Positions 1-4,739 of a DNA stretch of 10,694 bases are shown in pieces (positions within the stretch are counted from its first letter, which is position 1; each line of letters starts with the position of its first letter). The notes below the pieces were generated by a model. The model saw only the letters and a program-made list of their open reading frames with translations, did not search any database and had not been told where the DNA came from. The DNA comes from UBA2336 sp964597075. Its GTDB lineage: Bacteria; Bacteroidota; Bacteroidia; Cytophagales; Cyclobacteriaceae. The position numbers and the translations under genes are program-made. The DNA is taken from assembly GCA_964597075.1 (NCBI GenBank), contig CAZQXC010000085.1:1-10694 (forward strand), read 5' to 3'.

Positions 1-695
1 AGTCTGGCCATGTGCAATCTTCCTTCGGCATAGTGCAACAAATCCAGGTTGCGATGAACAGCCACCTCCTCTGCAATCCGGGGCATTCCTTTTAGCCCCA
101 ACATCGTACTCTGAATACCTTCGTGCATTTGCCCGAACATGTTCAGCCAGATATCTTCCGGATGGTCGATGAGTACGCCCTTAAACTTTTGTAAATACTG
201 CAGCGACTTCAGAAAAATATCGGTATGCCAGAGTGTTTTCAATCCATCGGTAAACGCCACTGCTCCAGCTTCATGCAGATCAATCATTTCGGTCAGCTCT
301 TCGCCCTTATTATCACGGGTAACCGAAGCCAAGGCATGGATTTGCACCAACCGTATGTCGTTATTCTTAGTCAGGTATTTAACATCATTTTTTGTCTGGA
401 TGCACGGCACCGTATTCGGTAGCACGGCAATTTCGGTGAAACCACCAGCCGCGGCAGCCTTGGAAACCGATTCCAAATCTTCCTTTTGCTCCAAACCCGG
501 GTCGCCCACAAATGTACCCAGGTCGAACCAGCCGGGTGAGAGCAGCATACCTTCAGCTTGGATTACTTTATCGGCCTGGAAGATCTTATCGCCAATATCG
601 GTTATCCGGCCATTTTGAAGGAGTACGTTTTTAACTTTTTTATGAAAGGGGGAATTGGGATCGAGGATTTTGGCAGCCTGGATGAGTATTTTCAT
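1..695 (-). CDS. Dihydroorotase-family protein (PyrC-like), partial, HxH motif missing
   Basis: Amidohydrolase-superfamily protein of the type I dihydroorotase group; 231 codons are visible and the C-terminal part lies beyond the left edge. Active members cyclise carbamoyl-aspartate to dihydroorotate in pyrimidine synthesis. Family hallmarks seen are the SPGW strand end (residues 53-56), DPG (65-67), the AAAAGGFT stretch (80-87), PNT (93-95), DHPED (178-181 region) and the GLKGMP/AEE/EGRLH segment near 200-228. The metal-binding D-x-H-x-H is replaced by D58-L-G60-T-F62, and the following substrate-binding Arg position is Gly64, while D150, H178 and H228, possible remaining ligands, are kept. 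It may therefore be a non-catalytic pseudo-dihydroorotase, like the PyrC' partner that supports aspartate transcarbamoylase in Pseudomonas; that role here is inference. The ATG lies 6 bases after the stop of the BatA-like gene, so the two are probably co-transcribed. Confidence 0.85.
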   Translation of the reverse strand, partial: MKILIQAAKILDPNSPFHKKVKNVLLQNGRITDIGDKIFQADKVIQAEGMLLSPGWFDLGTFVGDPGLEQKEDLESVSKAAAAGGFTEIAVLPNTVPCIQTKNDVKYLTKNNDIRLVQIHALASVTRDNKGEELTEMIDLHEAGAVAFTDGLKTLWHTDIFLKSLQYLQKFKGVLIDHPEDIWLNMFGQMHEGIQSTMLGLKGMPRIAEEVAVHRNLDLLHYAEGRLHMAR

Positions 696-701
696 TAACC
701 C

Positions 702-2705
702 TTATTTTAGAAAGCGGATTAGTAGTATCTCCACCAACAGGAAGATAAGCGCTAATATCAGTGCAAACTTCCATAATGGTTTCCCCAAATATCTTGTTTT
801 TATTTCGTTACTGAAAGTATCGGACGAAGTTGCCTCGAAAAGAGTGAGGTTATCTCCCCCACCCAGCTGTTGCTTTACCTCCTCAGCCCTTAATTGCTTA
901 AGCAGCGATTCATTACTATTCAAATTGAAGGCAAAAAGTCCAGCAGTATCCCTACCCACTACTGCATGGTAAAATCCAGCCTGCATGGAGAATCGTGGTA
1001 ATTCCAGAATAACCCGGTCGGTTAGTTTTCGCTGAAAAGGAATTATTTCCTGTTGCCCTATTAACCGTACAGGCTGTTCGCCCGGCAGACTATCCACACG
1101 CATAGTAATCAGGGTTTCATCCAAATTATAGTAAGGTTTCCAATCTGCTTTCTTAGCCGATGTCGCGATCCGGTACATCACAGGGAGAAACAGGAAGTTG
1201 TTATTCAAATCAGAATACTCCGGCTGAAGCGGTGAGGCCAGCAAAAATATCTTGCCGCCTTGTGTAAACTGAGAAAGAAAGGGCTTCTCGTTCTTAAACT
1301 TTAAAATGGCTGAACGATCGTTGCCCCAATCGAGTACGCGCCTCCCCTTGGGCAATACCAACCGGTTGGAACGTTCCTCAAAAATATTTTCAAAAAACGG
1401 ATTACTGAAGTCGGGATTTTCCAATACCGACAATTGTGTTTCACCAGCGAAGGAAAGGGATGGAATCGCTAACAGATTTCGATAGGATGCTACATCAGGG
1501 TTCGTTGAAGGAATGATCATCAGCGCACCGCCTCCCGTAATGTAGTTACGCAGTGCCGAAACAAGTGCGCCATCTACAATATCCAATGCATTCAGTACCA
1601 CCAGGTCAGCTTCCTGAAAAGCGGAGTAGTTAATATTTTTCGAATCGAATGATCGAAAACCAAACACCTCTTTGTTACCGAATACTTTCTCAATGGGCGA
1701 GGTGTCCGCTGCACTTTTAATTTCTATGACCTTTACTTTTTCAGAGAAATTTAAGGCCAGGTAAAATTCATTATCAAAACTAACCGGATAATCGTTGAAG
1801 CTGACTACAGCCCGACTGTTACCCCGGTCAGTGGAAACAAGGTCGAACGATGTCGAAGCACTTCCCTGGGCAGCTATACTCACCGAACTGGTGCCGGTTT
1901 GAATGCCATTAACCGTAAGCTTTACTAAAAGCTGGTCGATAGCTTTTGTGCCATCGTTTCGCAGTTTTAGTATTACCGTATTCTTTTCTCCGCCTACCAC
2001 AAAAGGATTTTCCAGGTAAGCTGTGTCAACAAAAATATTAGCCAGCGGCTCGAAGGCTAACGGAATAAGGTGAAGCCGCTGTGTACTGTCCATCAACGAT
2101 GAAGAAAGTATACCCGTGGTAGATTGTTGAAAATCGGAAATCCAGAAAATTTCATCTTGTGTACGGGTGCGGTTGGTATTGTCAATCCGGCCCTTCACTT
2201 CTTTAAACGTTCTGGTTACAGGCGATAATCGAATCTGCGCAAGCAAGTCAATTACTTCAGCTTTGGTTTTATAGGTATTTGAAAATGGAGCAAAGTCGTT
2301 GGTCACTAACTGAAAGCCGGTCTCTTGCGGAAAAATATCCGCAATCTGGTTGGCCATAGAAATACCGGCATCTAACGCGCGGATTTTTTCTCCCACCAGC
2401 ACCGACATGCTCAGGGAGTTATCCAGATAGATGATGATATTCTGTTGTGCGGCAAGTTGTTCCTTTGCCGGAATAAAAGGCTGGGCAAAAGCAAGAATTA
2501 AAAATAACAGGAACAGTAACCGTGAAAGCAGGATCAGGTAGTGCTTTAGTTTCCGCTTGGCCGAAGTGGCTTCCTGTACCTGTCGTAGGAACCTGGTACT
2601 GGAGAAATAAATCTTCTGCGTCTTCCTGAAATTAAAAAGGTGGACGATGATGGGGATGGAAAGCGCTGTTAGCGCCCAAAGAAATGCAGGAAAGACAAAA
2701 CTCAT
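702..2705 (-). CDS. BatA / von Willebrand factor A domain membrane protein
   Basis: A 667-residue membrane-anchored protein. The N-terminus has the double-transmembrane BatA domain (helices near residues 5-25 and 55-78, with the typical PIIVHLFNF and KRKLKHYLILLSRLL segments). A vWA-like domain follows, whose MIDAS start is D95-N-S97-L-S99 after a hydrophobic strand, with a later ISDFQQS strand. The middle contains Ig-like beta-rich sequence and a class I amidotransferase-like fold segment (about 370-420, DLVVLNALDIVDGALVSAL then GGGALMIIP). A final helix (about 645-666) ends in a short basic tail. The bulk would be extracytoplasmic between the helices. Bat proteins of Bacteroides are linked to aerotolerance and envelope stress, but the function of these long stand-alone forms is not established. 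It precedes the dihydroorotase-like gene by 6 bases. It is full length for its class. Confidence 0.88.
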   Translation of the reverse strand: MSFVFPAFLWALTALSIPIIVHLFNFRKTQKIYFSSTRFLRQVQEATSAKRKLKHYLILLSRLLFLLFLILAFAQPFIPAKEQLAAQQNIIIYLDNSLSMSVLVGEKIRALDAGISMANQIADIFPQETGFQLVTNDFAPFSNTYKTKAEVIDLLAQIRLSPVTRTFKEVKGRIDNTNRTRTQDEIFWISDFQQSTTGILSSSLMDSTQRLHLIPLAFEPLANIFVDTAYLENPFVVGGEKNTVILKLRNDGTKAIDQLLVKLTVNGIQTGTSSVSIAAQGSASTSFDLVSTDRGNSRAVVSFNDYPVSFDNEFYLALNFSEKVKVIEIKSAADTSPIEKVFGNKEVFGFRSFDSKNINYSAFQEADLVVLNALDIVDGALVSALRNYITGGGALMIIPSTNPDVASYRNLLAIPSLSFAGETQLSVLENPDFSNPFFENIFEERSNRLVLPKGRRVLDWGNDRSAILKFKNEKPFLSQFTQGGKIFLLASPLQPEYSDLNNNFLFLPVMYRIATSAKKADWKPYYNLDETLITMRVDSLPGEQPVRLIGQQEIIPFQRKLTDRVILELPRFSMQAGFYHAVVGRDTAGLFAFNLNSNESLLKQLRAEEVKQQLGGGDNLTLFEATSSDTFSNEIKTRYLGKPLWKFALILALIFLLVEILLIRFLK

Positions 2706-2710
2706 TGGTG

Positions 2711-2746
2711 CAAATTACAATTTACGTATGATGAATTACGAATTTA
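2711..2746. repeat. AT-rich low-complexity words upstream of the batA-like gene
   Basis: Just upstream of the batA-like start codon the words AATTAC (2713-2718), AATTTACG (2719-2726) and AATTACG (2734-2740) follow one another, then AATTTA. This is a degenerate tandem of the kind seen in three other gaps of this window (around 6000, 8425 and 9940). Its function is unknown; it could be slippage-derived filler or part of a 5' leader. Confidence 0.5.
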
Positions 2747-2761
2747 TCGAACGGATAACGC

Positions 2762-2799
2762 TAAAATTTGATTGGCGGAAAGGTGACTTATTGGATGGT
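2762..2799. repeat. 38-bp direct repeat, copy 1
   Basis: This 38-base sequence recurs in the same orientation at 3188-3225 with one mismatch (G at 2782, A at 3208). The pair encloses a 388-base segment that holds one small membrane-protein ORF. Copy 1 has ATAACG a few bases to its left, while copy 2 has ATAACG immediately to its right, so similarity to the surroundings stops sharply at the repeat edges. It is too long for a usual transposon target duplication; it may be an attachment-like site or a duplication scar. Confidence 0.85.
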
Positions 2800-2851
2800 T
2801 TTTACTTCGTATGCCGTTTGATGCCCGTACGTCATGCTACGTTTGTTAATT

Positions 2852-3067
2852 TCAAAACAACCATCTTATTATTAAAGTCAAGATTATAGTCCCTAAAAAG
2901 CCGATTGTCTTATTTGAGTTTCCCCAAGCCATTGCTTCATAAATATCAGTGTTCTTTGCTGGTCTAAGAATTTCGGAAAATGACTTAACTCCTTTTTTAG
3001 AAAAGAAACTTATAATTCGGTAATAAATCCAACAGTATACTGCCCCCATATATTCAAAAATATACAT
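2852..3067 (-). CDS. Small two-helix membrane protein, unknown function
   Basis: A 71-residue ORF that I do not recognise. It has an aromatic hydrophobic N-terminus (about residues 7-22, MGAVYCWIYYRIISFF), a basic and polar middle (KKGVKSFSEILRPAKNTDIYEAMAWGNS) and a C-terminal helix (about 54-70, IGFLGTIILTLIIRWLF), which suggests two membrane spans joined by a roughly 30-residue cytoplasmic loop. There are two possible starts, Met1 (3067) and Met7 (3049); an AGGGT lies directly before Met1 but is too close to act as a normal ribosome site. It is the only plausible gene between the two 38-base direct repeats, and is AT-rich compared with the flanking batA-like gene. Nothing in the sequence indicates a partner or substrate. 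A chance ORF cannot be excluded, but the hydrophobic pattern argues for a real protein. Confidence 0.5.
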   Translation of the reverse strand: MYIFEYMGAVYCWIYYRIISFFSKKGVKSFSEILRPAKNTDIYEAMAWGNSNKTIGFLGTIILTLIIRWLF

Positions 3068-3187
3068 ACCCTATATCAGTTATTTCCAATAATCTCACTA
3101 GTGAAATTAATTCTTTTGCTTTATTGTAGCTGCTGATCAAGTGCTTTTTTGTTTATTGTGCTTCCAGACACGCATTTAGATTAAAGT

Positions 3188-3225
3188 TAAAATTTGATTG
3201 GCGGAAAAGTGACTTATTGGATGGT
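3188..3225. repeat. 38-bp direct repeat, copy 2
   Basis: This is the second copy of the repeat at 2762-2799, in direct orientation with a single A/G difference. ATAACG follows immediately at 3226-3231. The two copies are offset by 426 bases, so recombination between them would remove the whole small-ORF segment and leave one copy. Confidence 0.85.
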
Positions 3226-3240
3226 ATAACGTCAAAGGTT

Positions 3241-3256
3241 ACGAGAGCCGGGGTCT
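3241..3256. repeat. Related half-element, ACGAGAGCCG-type
   Basis: ACGAGAGCCGGGGTCT at 3241-3256 matches ACGAGAGCCGCGATCT at 3373-3388 at 14 of 16 positions. The second copy forms the inner end of the palindromic block beside the GIY-YIG gene, so this looks like an older or diverged copy of the same terminus. Confidence 0.6.
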
Positions 3257-3281
3257 CATACCGAATATTTCATTCTTCCTT

Positions 3282-3388
3282 AGATCGCGGGTCAGTCCTC
3301 CCTGCCCGCAATGGCTTCCGCAACGGATGCCCGCGATGACACTATAACTCGATTGTCATCGCGGCCGAGGCAACGAGAGCCGCGATCT
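3282..3388. repeat. Nested palindromic element at the 3' end of the GIY-YIG gene
   Basis: The block starts with AGATCGCGG (3282-3290) and ends with its exact reverse complement CCGCGATCT (3380-3388). Inside it an 11-base perfect stem, CCGCGATGACA (3331-3341) and TGTCATCGCGG (3354-3364), closes a 12-base loop. The block is GC-rich against an AT-rich neighbour gene. Its edge overlaps the second in-frame stop of the GIY-YIG gene. Such nested ATCGCG/CGCGAT palindromes resemble REP-like or MITE-like repeats; the class is inferred from shape only. Confidence 0.8.
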
Positions 3389-3390
3389 TA

Positions 3391-3708
3391 TTATTTTTCC
3401 TTTAAAGACCCTAATTCTCTTGGATCATACCATCCTTCACTAAGATCAATCCATTGCGGATTCATTTTACTAACTAAATCAATCTTCCACTTTCTAAGGT
3501 ATTTCTTCAATTGCTTCTCACGATGAATTGCATCACGTACATCTGAATACTCCTCAAAATAAACAAGCTGATTACAATTGTATTTTGAGGTAAACCCTTT
3601 GTTGAATTTGGTTTTATGAAGAAAAACCCGATCCTCTAAACTGTTCGTCATGCCTGTATAGAATACAGTATGTCTTTTGTTAGTAAGGATGTAAACAAAA
3701 TAGGTCAT
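3391..3708 (-). CDS. GIY-YIG nuclease-domain protein (UPF0213/YhbQ-like)
   Basis: A 105-residue stand-alone GIY-YIG endonuclease domain, close to the usual length of this small family. The signature strands appear as F4-V-Y6 and Y17-T-G19, followed by the conserved Arg27 and His31, the catalytic Glu64 in IHREKQLK, and Asn83 near the end, so the active site seems intact. Enzymes of this fold cut one DNA strand by hydrolysis using a Tyr, an Arg and a Glu-bound metal ion. No extra DNA-binding domain is present; a basic helix (about 62-76, REKQLKKYLRKWK) could contact nucleic acid. The gene is AT-rich and ends in two TAA codons that run straight into a GC-rich palindrome (3282-3388); a hairpin with the same AGATCGCGGGTCA word lies 24 bases before its start (3732-3754). 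This packaging suggests that gene and palindromes form one unit. The host role of YhbQ-like proteins is poorly known. Confidence 0.9.
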   Translation of the reverse strand: MTYFVYILTNKRHTVFYTGMTNSLEDRVFLHKTKFNKGFTSKYNCNQLVYFEEYSDVRDAIHREKQLKKYLRKWKIDLVSKMNPQWIDLSEGWYDPRELGSLKEK

Positions 3709-3731
3709 AGTTAAAATAATTTCGATTAAAG

Positions 3732-3754
3732 AGATCGCGGGTCAAGCCCGCGAT
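3732..3754. repeat. ATCGCGGG hairpin upstream of the GIY-YIG gene
   Basis: ATCGCGGG (3734-3741) and CCCGCGAT (3747-3754) form a perfect 8-base stem with a 5-base loop. The first 13 bases, AGATCGCGGGTCA (3732-3744), repeat exactly the start of the downstream palindromic block (3282-3294), so the GIY-YIG gene sits between direct copies of this word. It lies in the gene's leader and immediately past the ssb terminator. Confidence 0.85.
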
Positions 3755-3759
3755 AACAA

Positions 3760-3791
3760 AAAAGCCGGACCCATTGCTGAGCCCGGCTTTT
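3760..3791 (-). terminator. Intrinsic terminator of ssb
   Basis: Read on the minus strand, AAAAGCCGG, a 14-base loop and CCGGCTTTT form a 9-base stem followed by more T residues. It begins 23 bases after the ssb stop codon. This is a standard Rho-independent terminator layout. A T-tract on both sides would let it also work in part on the plus strand. Confidence 0.85.
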
Positions 3792-3814
3792 ACCATCAAC
3801 TAAAACCTAACCAA

Positions 3815-4153
3815 TTACTGTTGCTTACCACCCAGCATCACCAGGTCATTCACATTAATCTCGGTGATGTAGCGCTTCTCGCCCTTGTCGGTTTCGTAAT
3901 CACGGTGCACCAGTCTGCCCTCAATGCAAACCTCTTGTCCTTTTTTCAGGTACTTCTCGGCAACACCTGCCAGTTTACCCCAAATCACCACGTTGTGCCA
4001 CTGGGTGTCTTCAACTTTCTCGCCTTTCTGATTTTTGTAGGCGTCAGACGTAGCGATGGAGAAGGAAACCTTCTTCTTGTCACCAAACTCTTTCACTTCA
4101 GGATCTTTGCCTAAACGACCGATCAACTGCACACTGTTTCTCAAACTTTTCAT
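3815..4153 (-). CDS. ssb: Single-stranded DNA-binding protein, short form
   Basis: A 112-residue OB-fold SSB that coats single-stranded DNA in replication, repair and recombination. The N-terminus MKSLRNSVQLIGRLGKDPEV, the QWHNVVIWGKLAGVAEKYLKKG block (residues 51-72, with Trp52 and Trp58 available for base stacking) and the IEGRLVHRDYETDKGEKRYITEI strand pair are typical. I start at 4153 because homology begins there; a longer frame to 4222 would only translate a palindromic repeat. It ends at GGKQQ, so the flexible linker and acidic DDDIPF-like tip that bind partner proteins in canonical SSBs are absent. This fits the short SSB paralogues of Bacteroidota, and implies a second, full-length SSB elsewhere. 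The gene diverges from the zinc-ribbon gene and has its own terminator at 3760-3791. Confidence 0.95.
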   Translation of the reverse strand: MKSLRNSVQLIGRLGKDPEVKEFGDKKKVSFSIATSDAYKNQKGEKVEDTQWHNVVIWGKLAGVAEKYLKKGQEVCIEGRLVHRDYETDKGEKRYITEINVNDLVMLGGKQQ

Positions 4154-4189
4154 AACTGTATAATTTATTGGTTTAACATACTTATCTGT

Positions 4190-4216
4190 GTCACGCTTCG
4201 ACAGGCTTAGCGTGAC
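4190..4216. repeat. GTCACGCT palindromic repeat in the ssb leader
   Basis: GTCACGCT (4190-4197) and AGCGTGAC (4209-4216) form an 8-base perfect stem with an 11-base loop containing TCGACAGGCTT. Short palindromes of this type with a TCGACAGGCT loop are, to my recollection, frequent intergenic repeats in Bacteroidota. Read on the minus strand it gives the peptide VTLSLSKRDT, which artificially extends the ssb frame upstream. Confidence 0.75.
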
Positions 4217-4305
4217 TGCCAACCAGTTATTGTCGATTGACGATGCAAAGGTGTGGGGAGAAAAAAACCCGACTCGTATGATAATCGCTTACTTTCGGTT
4301 ATATT

Positions 4306-4320
4306 CGTTTGTAAACGTTT
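4306..4320. promoter_or_regulatory. Overlapping AAACG/CGTTT inverted repeats, possible operator
   Basis: CGTTT-GT-AAACG (4306-4317) overlaps the perfect palindrome AAACGTTT (4313-4320), about 40-50 bases upstream of the zinc-ribbon start. Its position fits an operator or leader element, but the sequence is AT-rich and the motif could be chance. Confidence 0.25.
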
Positions 4321-4356
4321 AAAAACGGATTAAAAAAACGTAAAAACACACAAATC

Positions 4357-4722
4357 ATGGCTAAAACAGAGGAAAAAGTATGTTTGGAGTGTGGCGATAA
4401 AATAAAGGGCCGGGCGGATAAAAAGTTTTGTTCCGACCAGTGCCGCATCAGTTACAACAATAAACTCAACAGCGATGAGACTAATTATGTGCGCAACGTG
4501 AACAATATTTTACGCAAAAACAGGCGCCTCTTAATGGCGCTTAACCCCACCGGTAAAACACGGGTAAGTCGTGAAAAACTTAATGAAAAGGGATTTGATT
4601 TTGGTTACTTTACCAGTCAGTATAAAACCAAGGAAGGTGCAGTCTATTACTATTGCTACGAACAAGGCTACCTTGAAATGGATAAGAATTACTTCCTGTT
4701 GGTGGTGAAAAAAGAAATGTAA
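4357..4722 (+). CDS. DUF2116-like zinc-ribbon protein
   Basis: A 121-residue cytoplasmic protein with an N-terminal zinc ribbon: C9-x2-C12 and C25-x3-C29 (CLECG and FCSDQC), followed by R-ISYNNK, as in the DUF2116 Zn-ribbon family common in Bacteroidota. The rest (about 40-121) has a basic helix (RNVNNILRKNRRLLMAL), then GFDFGYFTSQYKTKEGAVYYYCYEQGYLEM, and an aromatic-rich end resembling a small alpha/beta domain. The zinc ribbon and basic segment suggest nucleic-acid or protein binding; no biochemical role is known to me. The start at 4357 sits in a good context after an A-rich leader. The DUF819 gene begins 17 bases after its stop, so one transcript is likely. It diverges from ssb. Confidence 0.88.
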   Translation: MAKTEEKVCLECGDKIKGRADKKFCSDQCRISYNNKLNSDETNYVRNVNNILRKNRRLLMALNPTGKTRVSREKLNEKGFDFGYFTSQYKTKEGAVYYYCYEQGYLEMDKNYFLLVVKKEM

Positions 4723-4739
4723 ACTTTAACGCTGATCCG

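Larger units (their letters stand above)
3068..3390. other. Gene-free stretch holding repeats and palindromes
   Basis: No convincing gene lies here. The left part (3068-3187) is plain AT-rich sequence upstream of the small membrane ORF, without a clear Bacteroidota -7 box (TAnnTTTG) that I could find. The rest carries copy 2 of the 38-base repeat (3188-3225), an ACGAGAGCCG word (3241-3250) and the 107-base palindromic block 3282-3388, which ends at the stop codon of the GIY-YIG gene. Confidence 0.7.
4154..4356. promoter_or_regulatory. Divergent control region between ssb and the zinc-ribbon gene
   Basis: The 203-base gap must hold the start signals of both divergent genes. TTCGTTTG (4304-4311) is one base from the Bacteroidota -7 consensus TAnnTTTG and points to the zinc-ribbon gene; CACCTTTG on the minus strand (4246-4253) is one base off and points to ssb. 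Neither has a clear -33 TTTG partner, so the promoters stay tentative. The ssb leader side also contains the 4190-4216 palindrome. Confidence 0.35.

Noticed and set aside
2762..2860. Integron attC site around the 38-bp repeat
   Set aside because: I looked for RYYYAAC and GTTRRRY core boxes in a folded imperfect palindrome and did not find a matching pair; there is also no integrase.
2647..2889. Plus-strand ORF over the batA-like start and the first 38-bp repeat
   Set aside because: It overlaps the batA-like coding region antisense and then repeat sequence; no protein-like pattern is visible.
3311..3526. Plus-strand ORF across the palindromic block
   Set aside because: It runs through the palindromes and antisense to the GIY-YIG gene, with low-complexity composition and no recognisable motif.
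3282..3754. CRISPR array
   Set aside because: The repeats are palindromic, unevenly spaced and flank a gene; there are no regular spacers and no cas genes.
4154..4222. N-terminal extension of SSB by 23 residues
   Set aside because: The extra residues translate a palindromic repeat, and the conserved SSB start begins at MKSLRNSVQL, so 4153 is the better start.
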